NCBI GenBank assembly: GCA_002085155.1
Contig: NASX01000014.1
Location: 1-64,000, forward strand
Length of the DNA: 64,000 nucleotides
From: Sorangiineae bacterium NIC37A_2
GTDB lineage: Bacteria; Myxococcota_A; Polyangia; Polyangiales; Polyangiaceae
Reading direction: 5' to 3'
The translations under genes were made by a program, and so were the position numbers. This document shows positions 27,079 to 35,299 of this stretch, in pieces. Each line of letters opens with the position of its first letter. Positions within the stretch are counted from its first letter, which is position 1. The notes under the pieces were generated by a model, which was not told where the DNA came from, ran no database searches, and saw nothing but the letters and a program-made list of their open reading frames with translations.

Positions 27079-28701
27079 ATGGCGAGAAAACAGCGAGTGA
27101 CCTCTGCGCAGGGCAAAAAGAGCCCCGCCCGTCGATCGCCCCGAGCTCAAGGTGCCGGGAGTGCCTCGAGTGTCGATGCGGCGTCCGAGACTGCTGCCGA
27201 AGGGTCGAGTGAGGACCAAGGGGCCGAGGCCCCGGTCGAGGAGTCTGGTGAAGACCAGTCCGTCTCTGAGGAGGCGATTGTCGAGAGCGACTCGGCAAGT
27301 GAGGCGGACGCCGCCGGCCTGGCGGAGAACTCGGCCGAGGATGATGGAGCTTTTGGGGCGGAGGCGTCCGCTCTGGAGCAGTCCGACGAGGCCGAACATT
27401 CCTCCGAGAGCGGTCCCGACGCCGCGCCGGCGCCCGGCTTGGTGGAGTCGGAGGAGGAACTCGACGCTATGGGCGCGAGCGAATCCCATGCCAGCGATGA
27501 AGCGGACCCGCCGCCCCAGAGCGGGAGCACGTCGGTGCCACCGCCTGGCAGCGGAGCGCATTTCGACGTCCCGAGTGAAGGAGAAGACGACGGGTACGAG
27601 AGCGAGTTCAGTGGTGGATCCTCGATTGTAGGGTTTGATGGTGAGGGGCTCGAGGAAGACGAAGCGCCCGCCGAAGACACAGAGCAGTTCCTCAAAGGAC
27701 TGGTCGAAGCGATCTTGTTTGTGGCTGACAAGCCCATGAGCGCCCGCGAGGTTGCTCGGACCGCTCAGATCGATCGCGCTCGGGCCGAAGAGCTCATCAA
27801 GGAGCTCGTTCAGGAGACGAGAGGGCGCGGCGTCCGCTTGGTTGCGGTCAGTGAGGGTTACGCCTTCCGAACCAACGCGGCCTATGCCGGCTACGTCCGC
27901 GGATTCTTGGCTCAGAAGCCGGTGCGCCTGAGCCGAGCCCAGCTGGAGACCCTTGCCATTGTCGCCTATCGCCAGCCGGTGACGCGACCGGAAATTGACG
28001 ACGTCCGCGGCGTCGACTCCGGAGCAGTTCTCAAGACGCTGCTGGAGAGAGATCTGGTGCGTGTACTCGGGAAGAAGGACGAGCCGGGCCGACCGATGCT
28101 TTACGGAACGACTCCTGAGTTCCTCGACTTGTTCAGCCTCAAGTCGCTTCGCGATTTGCCGACCCTCCGCGAGTTTACGGAGCTGACGGAAGAGTCACGG
28201 GAGAAATTCGAGGCAGAGCTGGGCGAAGCTGCGCCGCTGGGACCGATTTTGCTGGACGAGGAAGTGCGCGAGTCCGTGGTCGTGGAGACGGGGCCGGGCG
28301 CAGAAGACGTCGTGCCGGAGTCGGGGGAGCCGAAAGAAGAGTCGCCCGAGGAAGGCGGCGAAGCTTCGGAGGCTCAGGCGGACGAAGAGGATAGTGAGCG
28401 CAAGGACGAACTCGCCGCTGCTGACGAGTCGGACGAAGAGGACTCGGACGACGACGAGGACGACGAGGACGACGAGGACGAGGACTCGGACGACGAGGAC
28501 GACGAGGACGGGTCGGATGACGAGGACTCGGACGACGAGGACGACGAGGACGACGAGGACGACGAGGACGACGAGGACGACGACGACGGGTCGGATGACG
28601 AGGACTCGGACGACTCGGACGACGAGGACGACGAGGACGACGAGGACGACGAGGACGACGAGGACGACGAGGACGACGAGGACGACGAGGACGAGAAATA
28701 G
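27079..28701 (+). CDS. scpB: Segregation and condensation protein B with long acidic arms
   Basis: The ScpB core is at residues about 205-370: two winged helices with FLKGLVEAILFVADKPMS, RLSRAQLETLAIVAYRQPV, TRPEIDDVRGVDS and KKDEPGRPMLYGTT. ScpB binds ScpA and completes the SMC condensin. The core is flanked by an acidic, low-complexity N-terminal arm of about 200 residues and a C-terminal arm of about 160, the last 90 almost purely Asp/Glu with scattered Ser. Ordinary ScpB has about 190 residues, so at 540 this one is nearly tripled. The ATG at 27079 is preferred over the TTG at 27064. Confidence 0.93.
   Translation: MARKQRVTSAQGKKSPARRSPRAQGAGSASSVDAASETAAEGSSEDQGAEAPVEESGEDQSVSEEAIVESDSASEADAAGLAENSAEDDGAFGAEASALEQSDEAEHSSESGPDAAPAPGLVESEEELDAMGASESHASDEADPPPQSGSTSVPPPGSGAHFDVPSEGEDDGYESEFSGGSSIVGFDGEGLEEDEAPAEDTEQFLKGLVEAILFVADKPMSAREVARTAQIDRARAEELIKELVQETRGRGVRLVAVSEGYAFRTNAAYAGYVRGFLAQKPVRLSRAQLETLAIVAYRQPVTRPEIDDVRGVDSGAVLKTLLERDLVRVLGKKDEPGRPMLYGTTPEFLDLFSLKSLRDLPTLREFTELTEESREKFEAELGEAAPLGPILLDEEVRESVVVETGPGAEDVVPESGEPKEESPEEGGEASEAQADEEDSERKDELAAADESDEEDSDDDEDDEDDEDEDSDDEDDEDGSDDEDSDDEDDEDDEDDEDDEDDDDGSDDEDSDDSDDEDDEDDEDDEDDEDDEDDEDDEDEK
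28429..28697 (+). repeat. GAC-GAG low-complexity tract in scpB
   Basis: Imperfect tandem copies of gacgaggac and related hexamers encode the poly-Asp/Glu tail. The opposite strand shows artefactual Ser-rich and Arg/Pro-rich frames. It is prone to slippage and to assembly error. Confidence 0.9.
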
Positions 28702-28779
28702 TCCTGCAGTCCCCGAAATCGCTCCTGTGAGCCAGATCGCGGCTCAACGCTCGAACGCAGCGTCCGAGAGAGTCCGGCC

Positions 28780-30201
28780 ATGGCTCGCCGGAGTTCGGCT
28801 CTCGTCCTTCTGTCTTTGATTTTTCTCGGCTGTGCGCTGAGCTCGCGAGAGCCCGGCCTGACCGTAGGCTGGGAAGATGATGGCCTGTTTGCCCCTCGGA
28901 TCGGTTCCCTGGAGCTCTTTGGGATATCGGGTCTCGAGGCGGAAGATGTCTGGCTCGTTCAGGGAAAGCTGAATCAAAAAGCGTTGGCGGGGGTCTTCGC
29001 TCGGAATCCCGCTGAGTCCGTCGTGAAGCGGCGGGTGCCCGCCTTCGTGCGGGTCTTCGAGGAAGAGATTCTGGTGCGGCCGACGGTGCGACTCGAGGCG
29101 GCCGAGCTCTATTCGGTGGTGGCGCTGGGCACGGGGCTTTTGACCGTGGTCGAGACGCGCGGAGATCAGGGGCGGATCCTGTCGAGACTGGGCAGTGCGG
29201 GACTCCCGCGCAATGGCGTTGCGACCTATTGCGTGATGGAACGCGGAGTGCCCCTGGAGGGCGCTTTGGAAGAACCTCTCGAGAGCGAGGATTGTGACGC
29301 GCCGCTCGGAGGCCGGATCCGCGTTCATCGCGGCGTAGGAACGCAGAGAATTTTCTCTGACTCCTGCGTGCAGTTTGAGCTCATGGGCGGAGAAGAAGAC
29401 TACTTCTTGCCACCGCGAAAGGTCTTCGGCGTGGAGCTCGATCCAGCTCCGATTGCGCTCACCAGCCCGGAGAGCGCGGCGCTGAGTACGTTCGCCTGTG
29501 GAGAGGAGTCGTGTCTCGTGGTGCGTGGCTCCGTCTTGGAGTCAGTCGTCTCACCCGACCTGAGCTTCCTTGAGGCGCGCGCTCCGGGAAGAGTCTTGCG
29601 CGCCTTTGCTCAGAATGCGCCGCTTCGTTTGGGGCCTCTGGAGCCTGATCTCAACTACGCGACTGCTCTTGTGTTCGATTGGGCAGGGACGATCTTCGAG
29701 GTATCGAGCGTTCAGAGCGCCGGGCCCGGAGCGGCGGTTTTTGTGCTCAATGAGGTGCTCGCGAATCCCAGCGGCCCTGAGCCCCAACAGGAGTGGGTCG
29801 AAATCCTCAACGCGGGCAATGTCGCGGCGTCTTTATCGGGCTACCGTCTCAAGGACTCCGGTGGAGAGACGGTCCTGCCTGACGTTTTCCTGTCTCCAGG
29901 GGAGTTCGGAGTGGTGGTCCGTGCTGATTGGAGCGCCGATCCGAGGGTGGACGCCGTCCCTGTGGCGACCGCGGTGCGCATCGTCGTGGACCAAATCGGG
30001 CGCGGAGGACTCCGCAATGATGGCGAGATGTTAGAGTTGCTCGATCCAGACGGTCGCCTGGTCTCCTTGGTGCCGGCGATCGCGACCAAGCCGGGCAAGA
30101 GTGTCGCTCGCATCGATCCACTCGCACCTGACCTCCCGGAATCGTTCTCCTTGGAGGAGCCGACTCCGGGGAGCCCAAACCAAGAGGCTGTTCGGGACTG
30201 A
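28780..30201 (+). CDS. Lamin-tail-domain lipoprotein
   Basis: A 473-residue exported protein with a signal ending LGC (C18). Residues about 320-410 form a lamin-tail (LTD) Ig-like domain: VLNEVLANPSGPEPQQEWVE, NAGNVAASLSGYRLKD and PDVFLSPGEFGVVV, with the usual end EEPTPGSPN. LTD modules are common in secreted bacterial proteins that bind surfaces or nucleic acid, but the role here is unknown. The first 300 residues look like Ig-like repeats. It is transcribed alone, 78 bases after scpB, and may be in that operon. Confidence 0.72.
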   Translation: MARRSSALVLLSLIFLGCALSSREPGLTVGWEDDGLFAPRIGSLELFGISGLEAEDVWLVQGKLNQKALAGVFARNPAESVVKRRVPAFVRVFEEEILVRPTVRLEAAELYSVVALGTGLLTVVETRGDQGRILSRLGSAGLPRNGVATYCVMERGVPLEGALEEPLESEDCDAPLGGRIRVHRGVGTQRIFSDSCVQFELMGGEEDYFLPPRKVFGVELDPAPIALTSPESAALSTFACGEESCLVVRGSVLESVVSPDLSFLEARAPGRVLRAFAQNAPLRLGPLEPDLNYATALVFDWAGTIFEVSSVQSAGPGAAVFVLNEVLANPSGPEPQQEWVEILNAGNVAASLSGYRLKDSGGETVLPDVFLSPGEFGVVVRADWSADPRVDAVPVATAVRIVVDQIGRGGLRNDGEMLELLDPDGRLVSLVPAIATKPGKSVARIDPLAPDLPESFSLEEPTPGSPNQEAVRD

Positions 30202-30203
30202 CC

Positions 30204-30236
30204 ACGGCGCGCCGCGCCCCCCGCCGATCGCGCCGT
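30204..30236. terminator. Hairpin between convergent genes
   Basis: An 8-base perfect stem (acggcgcg/cgcgccgt) with a 17-base GC-rich loop spans the gap between the lamin-tail gene and the TldE-like gene. It touches both stop codons. A probable bidirectional terminator. Confidence 0.45.
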
Positions 30237-31594
30237 CAGTTGCCGGAGATGGTCATCGAGCGGACCCGGAAAGTAGGCGCCGCTGTGCTCGACTTGAGAT
30301 CGAGGTCCGAGCCGACACGGTCGATGCCGAGCAGCATCGTGTTCAAGTTCGAGGAGATGGTCACCTCGCTCACAGGGAATTGAATCTTTCCATTTTCGAT
30401 CCAGAACCCGCCGGCACCCCGGGAGAAATCTCCCGTGCTCGCGTTGAATCCAAAGCCCATCATCTCCGTCACGAGCAAACCGCGCTCGGTCTCGGCGATG
30501 ATGCTCTCCGGCGTGGAGGTCCCCGGCAACATGATGAAGTTCGAAGTAGAGGCCGAGATCGAGCCTCCCGAGCGCGACGCGCTCGCGGTGGAGGTGAGGG
30601 CGAGTTTCCGCGCCGAGTAGCAGTCGAGCAGGTATTGCTTGAGTTCGCCGCTGTCCACGACCACGTTCTTTCGGCTCAAGAGGCCCTCGCCGTCGAAAGC
30701 CCGCGAGCCGGGGCCGCGAGGAATGAGCGGATCGTCGACAATGGTCACGAGGGGACTTGCGACGGGGGTTCCGATTCTTCCGAGCAGATAGCTCACCTTT
30801 CGGAAAAGTGAGCCACCTAAGATGGTTCCGGCGAAGGATCCGAGGATGCTGCGAGCCGAGTCAGGGTCGAAGATCACGCTGGCTTCGGTAGTGTCGACCT
30901 TGCGTGCGCCGAGCTTTCGGAGGGTCCTGCGAGCGGCTTCTTCGCCGACGAATTGCACCTCTTCGAGATCCGAGAAATGGCGCTTGCCGGTCCAATAATA
31001 GCCCCGACGATTCTTGCCGCCCGTGTCGGTGGCGACGGGGACGACGGAAAGTGAAGCGTAAGAGCCCGAGCTCGTTCCCTCGAAGCCGCTTGAAAAGACC
31101 AGGGCCCGGGTGGCGGAGCTGCGCCCAAAGGAGCCACCCTCGCTCAGGGTAATGCGTGGGTCGTAGGCGAGCGCGACAGCTTCCGCGCGAGTCGCGAGGT
31201 CGAGGGCCTGGGCTGCGTCGATGTTCGCGACTTGTTCATCGAGCAGATCGAGGTCGGGATAGGGCGGTTTGGACAGCAGCTCGGCGGGGGCGGGGCCAGC
31301 CGCGCTGTCGGGCTCCGAGAGCTCCGAGAGCTCCAAGGCGTCACGCACGAGGACCGCGATGCCCGCTTCGCTGAGGTCACTCGTGGAGGTCACGGCCACG
31401 CGCCCGTCGCGCAGGACGCGCAGGGACGCCCCCCGCTGTCCCGCTTCTTCTACTAGCTCGGGCTTGCCGAGCCGGACGCGTACGCTCAAATCCCAGCTTT
31501 GCCCCAGGGTGACCTCGGCTACATCGGCCCCTTCCATAGCGCGTCTCACGATTTGCCGGCCGAGTGACAAGAGCTGATCGGAATCGTCTCGCAT
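30236..31594 (-). CDS. pmbA: TldE/PmbA-family protein
   Basis: A 452-residue member of the TldD/PmbA (TldE) superfamily. The N-terminal half has the family pattern (GQSWDLSVRVRLGKPELVEE, ASLRVLRDGRVAVTSTSDLS). The C-terminal half has VIFDPDSARSILGSF, LIPRGPGSRAFDGEGL and GGFWIENGKIQFPVSEVTIS. I see no HExxxH zinc site, which fits the non-catalytic TldE subunit. TldE pairs with TldD to form a metalloprotease that cleaves unfolded peptides and peptide-antibiotic leaders. No tldD lies in this window, so it may be a homomeric member or have a distant partner. Confidence 0.85.
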   Translation of the reverse strand: MRDDSDQLLSLGRQIVRRAMEGADVAEVTLGQSWDLSVRVRLGKPELVEEAGQRGASLRVLRDGRVAVTSTSDLSEAGIAVLVRDALELSELSEPDSAAGPAPAELLSKPPYPDLDLLDEQVANIDAAQALDLATRAEAVALAYDPRITLSEGGSFGRSSATRALVFSSGFEGTSSGSYASLSVVPVATDTGGKNRRGYYWTGKRHFSDLEEVQFVGEEAARRTLRKLGARKVDTTEASVIFDPDSARSILGSFAGTILGGSLFRKVSYLLGRIGTPVASPLVTIVDDPLIPRGPGSRAFDGEGLLSRKNVVVDSGELKQYLLDCYSARKLALTSTASASRSGGSISASTSNFIMLPGTSTPESIIAETERGLLVTEMMGFGFNASTGDFSRGAGGFWIENGKIQFPVSEVTISSNLNTMLLGIDRVGSDLDLKSSTAAPTFRVRSMTISGN

Positions 31595-31624
31595 GGTTCT
31601 CCTCTTAGGTGTCGTAGGCTATGA

Positions 31625-32449
31625 ATGGTCTCGATGCACGGGGCTCATGCCAATCCTGAACAGATTCGGCGTCTGCTCGAGCGTGTGCGAGAAGGTGAGC
31701 TGGACGTCGAGACGGCTCTCGCCGCTCTCGGACCCGATCGGGAGCTGGACCTGGGAGCTGTTCGCCTCGACTTGACCCGAGCCCAAAGGACCGGGACGGC
31801 TGAGGTCATTTGGGGCGAAGGGAAGACATTGGCCGAGCTCGAGGCCATTTTGGACGCGCTCGAGAAACGCGCGCTTCCGATCTTGGCGACTCGCATCGAC
31901 GCGGACAAGGGGGCGGCGCTCACGGCGAACCGACCTGAGCTTGTGTACGAAGCGGATTGCCGCATCGTGCGCTCGCGAAATCTCCCCGAGGCGCGGACCC
32001 TGGGCGCACCGGTTCTCGTCACTGCGGGCACGAGCGACGGACCTGTCGCGCGGGAAGCCTATTGGACTCTTCGCACCTACGGCTGGGAAGCGGAGTTGGT
32101 GAGCGATGTGGGAGTGGCGGGAATTCATCGCCTCTTTCGCCGCCTCGAGCGCCTCCAGCAGGCGCCCGTGCTCATCGTGTGCGCCGGGATGGAAGGAGCT
32201 CTCGCTTCTGTGATCGCAGGGCTCGTTTCTCGGCCGGTCATCGCGGTACCGACCTCCGTCGGGTACGGGGCGGCGTTCTCAGGCATCGCGGCGCTGCTCG
32301 GCATGCTCACGGCCTGCGCTTCGGGCATCACAGTGTGCAACATCGACAATGGCTTTGGCGCCGCCATGGCGGCCCTGCGCATCCTAGGGCTCGCGGACCC
32401 ACCGAGGACGACGGCGAGCGCCGCCGAGGACACGAGAGACGAAGCATGA
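31625..32449 (+). CDS. larB: Nickel-pincer cofactor enzyme LarB
   Basis: A 274-residue LarB: a short helical N-terminus (RRLLERVREGELDVETALAAL), then an AIR-carboxylase/PurE-like core with TAGTSDGPVAREA, CAGMEGALASVIAGL and AVPTSVGYGAAFSGIAALLG. LarB carboxylates and hydrolyses nicotinic-acid adenine dinucleotide in the first step of the nickel-pincer cofactor used by lactate racemase. The start is ATG 31625 (an alternative is 31634). Only 30 bases separate it from the divergent TldE-like gene. larC follows with a 4-base overlap; larA and larE are absent nearby. Confidence 0.93.
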   Translation: MVSMHGAHANPEQIRRLLERVREGELDVETALAALGPDRELDLGAVRLDLTRAQRTGTAEVIWGEGKTLAELEAILDALEKRALPILATRIDADKGAALTANRPELVYEADCRIVRSRNLPEARTLGAPVLVTAGTSDGPVAREAYWTLRTYGWEAELVSDVGVAGIHRLFRRLERLQQAPVLIVCAGMEGALASVIAGLVSRPVIAVPTSVGYGAAFSGIAALLGMLTACASGITVCNIDNGFGAAMAALRILGLADPPRTTASAAEDTRDEA

Positions 32450-33993
32450 GCCACGATCCTCCCCCCGGACCCAAGCATGGGCGCGACGACGCGTCGTCCG
32501 CCGGCGAGTCGCACGAACATTCAGCTCACGGTCACCGTCACGAGCACGGCCATGAGCACTCTCTCGCCCACTCGCACCACGGCCATTCGCACTCGCACCA
32601 CGGCCATTCGCACTCGCACCACGGCCATTCGCACTCCCCCGGGCATGCTCACCACCATGGTCACTCGCACGGCCACTCGCACGAACACCCCCACGCCCAC
32701 TCGCACGAACACCTCGGCCAGGAAAATGCGCTTGTGTACGCTCACGAGCGCGCTGCCCACGCGGGCGAAATAGCCGAGAAAACTCCTCGCTCAGGGCTCT
32801 TGGGAGACGGGATCGATGGGGACAAGATCCTCTTTTTGGACTGTCCGAGTGGCGCAGCCGGAGACATGATCATCGCGGCGCTTCTGGATCTCGGTATGCC
32901 GCTGTCGATCGTCACGCGCGCCGTAGAAGCTGTCGGCTTCGAAGGAGCCCGGGTTTCGGCGAAGAAGGTGACGGTGGGGGCGCTGTCGGCCACTCACTTT
33001 GAGGTCGACTCGGCCGATCAGACCGAGCGCTCCTACCGTGACATCAAGGACCTCCTCGAAGCTTCATCCCTCGCGGCGCCTGTCCGCGACTTGGCTCTCG
33101 AGATCTTTGAGGTGCTCGGACGAGCCGAAGCACAGGTGCACGGCGTGCCCCTCGACCAGGTCCATTTTCACGAGGTCGGCGCTGTCGACTCGATCATCGA
33201 CATTGTGGGCGCGGCTGCGCTCCTCACGGAGCTCGGCGCCCGCGTGGTGACGAGTCCGCTCCCTATGGGACGCGGCTACGTGACGTCCCGGCACGGACCG
33301 ATTCCGCTTCCGGCGCCGGCGACTCTTTTGTGTTTGGCGGGGGTCCCGACCTATCCGGACCCTTTGCAGAGTGAGCTCGTGACGCCGACCGGCGCCGCCA
33401 TCCTCAAGGCCGTGAGCGCGGAATTTCTCCCCTGGCCCCATTTCACACCACAAACTGTGGGATACGGAGCGGGCACCCGAGTTCTTCCCGACCGGCCGAA
33501 CGCCGTGCGCGCCGTGCTCGGCTCTGCCTCTGAGAAGCGCGGGGCCCTCGAGAGGGATGTCGCGATTTTGCTCGAGACGAACATCGACGACCAGACTCCC
33601 GAGGTGCTCGGTTATCTTCTCGACGAACTTCTGCGTGAAGGGGCTCTCGACGCTTGGGTCACGCCGATCGTCATGAAAAAGTCGCGCCCGGCGTTCTTGC
33701 TCTCGGTGCTCGGCCCCGAGGCTCAGGCGGACGCCCTGGTCGAGATCATCCTTCGTCAGTCCTCGACGCTCGGGGTGCGCAGGACCAAGGTCGAGCGCAC
33801 GATGCTGAAGAGGCGCATCGTACAGCTCGCGAGTGAATGGGGCCCTGTCCGCTTCAAGGTGAGCGGAGAGCCGCCGCTCAGCGCCAAACCTGAGCTCGAG
33901 GATGCGGTTCGGATCGCTGAGCGTGAGGGGATCGCGCTGAGAATGGTCTTGCTCAAGCTCACTGCCCTCGGCGCATCACTTTTGGGTGAGTGA
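32446..33993 (+). CDS. larC: Nickel-inserting LarC with N-terminal polyhistidine domain
   Basis: The ATG at 32446 overlaps the larB stop (ATGA) and gives a 515-residue protein. From about residue 125 it is LarC: LFLDCPSGAAGDMIIAALLD, HFHEVGAVDSIIDIVGAAAL, GRGYVTSRHGPIPLPAPAT and TNIDDQTPEVLGY. LarC inserts nickel into the dithio-nicotinic nucleotide made by LarB and LarE, using CTP. Residues 23-89 are a His-rich arm with 34 His by my count, resembling the nickel-storing arms of HypB, UreE and SlyD. In the LarC sequences I know, the His cluster is an internal loop, so an N-terminal arm is unusual. Confidence 0.93.
   Translation: MSHDPPPGPKHGRDDASSAGESHEHSAHGHRHEHGHEHSLAHSHHGHSHSHHGHSHSHHGHSHSPGHAHHHGHSHGHSHEHPHAHSHEHLGQENALVYAHERAAHAGEIAEKTPRSGLLGDGIDGDKILFLDCPSGAAGDMIIAALLDLGMPLSIVTRAVEAVGFEGARVSAKKVTVGALSATHFEVDSADQTERSYRDIKDLLEASSLAAPVRDLALEIFEVLGRAEAQVHGVPLDQVHFHEVGAVDSIIDIVGAAALLTELGARVVTSPLPMGRGYVTSRHGPIPLPAPATLLCLAGVPTYPDPLQSELVTPTGAAILKAVSAEFLPWPHFTPQTVGYGAGTRVLPDRPNAVRAVLGSASEKRGALERDVAILLETNIDDQTPEVLGYLLDELLREGALDAWVTPIVMKKSRPAFLLSVLGPEAQADALVEIILRQSSTLGVRRTKVERTMLKRRIVQLASEWGPVRFKVSGEPPLSAKPELEDAVRIAEREGIALRMVLLKLTALGASLLGE
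32572..32634 (+). repeat. Three 21-base tandem repeats in the larC His arm
   Basis: Identical units at 32572-32592, 32593-32613 and 32614-32634 each encode seven residues of the His-rich arm. They suggest recent expansion by replication slippage. Confidence 0.9.
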
Positions 33994-34009
33994 GCGGAAG
34001 GGCTGAGGC

Positions 34010-34651
34010 TCAGGGGCGCTCGAGCTGATTGCCTTCGGTCTCCCAGGCGAGCACTCCACCTTCGAGGTAAGCCACCTCCGCCCCGAGCGGGATGAGCTTC
34101 TCGGCGAGAGCCTTCGATTCTGCACCCGTTCGACAGTAGAGGACCGGATAAGCTCCGAGCGTCATGAGCTCGGCGAGGCGCGTCTCGAGCTCGGCGGCGG
34201 GAATGTTGACGGCGCCTTGGATGTGCGCTCGGGCGAAGACTGGTTCCTCACGAACATCTACCATCTTGATGCGACCGAGCGCGAGTAGCTTGCTGGCTTC
34301 GGCGGCGCTCAGGGCTCCCTCGGAGCGGGGCAAATAGCGCTCCAGCATGCTCAGCATGTCCGCCTTGCGGATGACCCCTTGGCGTCCGTCGACGGGACGG
34401 CCGCCGTGAAAAACGACGAAGGTTGGGACGGAGCGCACCCCGAGGGTCTGGGCCAGGGCCGGCGACTGATCGATGTCGACCTGGACGACCTTGGCGCGGG
34501 GGGCGATCTCTTGGGCAAAGGCACGCAGTTCGGGCTCGACGGTCTTGCATGGTCCGCACCAGGTAGCCCCAAATTCGACCAGAACGGGGACCTCTGAGGC
34601 CATCACCTCTGACTCAAAATTTCGTTCATTGACCGGGATGAGCGTGCTCAT
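34010..34651 (-). CDS. Thioredoxin-rhodanese fusion protein
   Basis: 213 residues, two domains. Residues 1-110 are thioredoxin: VLVEFGATWCGPCKTVEP with the redox pair C32/C35, then the cis-Pro SVPTFVVFHGG. Residues about 120-210 are a rhodanese: IKMVDVREEPVFARAHIQGA, YPVLYCRTGAES with the persulfide cysteine C173, and YLEGGVLAWE. There is no signal peptide, so it is cytoplasmic. Joining the two lets thioredoxin directly reduce the rhodanese persulfide, so sulfur transfer or sulfide/thiosulfate detoxification is likely. It may be the last gene of the FHA-PP2C-permease unit, 96 bases downstream of it. Confidence 0.88.
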   Translation of the reverse strand: MSTLIPVNERNFESEVMASEVPVLVEFGATWCGPCKTVEPELRAFAQEIAPRAKVVQVDIDQSPALAQTLGVRSVPTFVVFHGGRPVDGRQGVIRKADMLSMLERYLPRSEGALSAAEASKLLALGRIKMVDVREEPVFARAHIQGAVNIPAAELETRLAELMTLGAYPVLYCRTGAESKALAEKLIPLGAEVAYLEGGVLAWETEGNQLERP

Positions 34652-34747
34652 GACCTCTAGGGCGTACGCCGTTTCGTCCGACGACGCTACCCTCTGGGGC
34701 GAGGTCGCTCACGCGGCCGGGTCTCGTGCCCGACGGCGCCCAAGTCG

Positions 34748-35299
34748 CTAAGGGCGTACGCGTCGGTTCGAGAGCAGAGCTACCAGGAGCTCGTTCCCGA
34801 CGAACAGGAGCGCCAGCACGCCGGACAGGGCCCAAGGGCCTGCAGCCAAGGGCCCGGGGCCGAGGTTCGGGAACACCTCCGCGGCCAAGATCCAGAGAAT
34901 GAGGCAATGTAAGATGCTGAGACTGGCTGTCGCGCGCACGGCGCCGCGACGATAGCCGCGGACGAGGGCGAGGTGGGCCGAGGACTGCCCCATGGCGAGG
35001 GCGCCGAGCTCTTCAGGGGCCCAGTCTGCGCCCGGGCGCGTCATCCAGCGCGCGATCGCGATGGCCTGCGAAGTCCCAGCGGCGAGGCCGATCGCGAGCT
35101 CCGGGCTCACCATCTGTGCGGCGAGGGCGACGAAACAGAGCGCCGTGCAGCCGAGGCTCCCGCGCACTTCCGTGAGCAGATTCGACAAGTGTCCGAACCA
35201 ATAGATTCGGATCGCGAGCAGGCCAAAGACGAGCCCGAGCGCCTGTGCGGAGACGAGCGCAAGGACAGATGAAATGATGAGAGGCAATAGGGCCATCAT
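34748..35299 (-). CDS. Degenerate DppC-like membrane permease
   Basis: The ATG at 35299 overlaps the stop of the upstream membrane gene (ATGA). The 183-residue product has about five hydrophobic segments. The middle (IAIARWMTRPGADWAPEELGALAMGQSSAHLALVRG) follows the pattern of the DppC/OppC EAA loop, and ILHCLILWILAAEVFPNLG matches the segment after it. The EAA consensus itself is badly eroded. Together with its partner it looks like a diverged dipeptide ABC permease pair without ATPase or binding protein. Function unknown. Confidence 0.45.
   Translation of the reverse strand: MMALLPLIISSVLALVSAQALGLVFGLLAIRIYWFGHLSNLLTEVRGSLGCTALCFVALAAQMVSPELAIGLAAGTSQAIAIARWMTRPGADWAPEELGALAMGQSSAHLALVRGYRRGAVRATASLSILHCLILWILAAEVFPNLGPGPLAAGPWALSGVLALLFVGNELLVALLSNRRVRP

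Noticed and set aside
28429-28697. Repeat tract as a CRISPR array
   Set aside because: Units are 6-18 bases with no spacers, in frame with a coding acidic tail.
28374-28781. Poly-Ser and Arg/Pro-rich minus-strand frames
   Set aside because: They arise from the reverse of the GAC/GAG tract of scpB and carry no other content.
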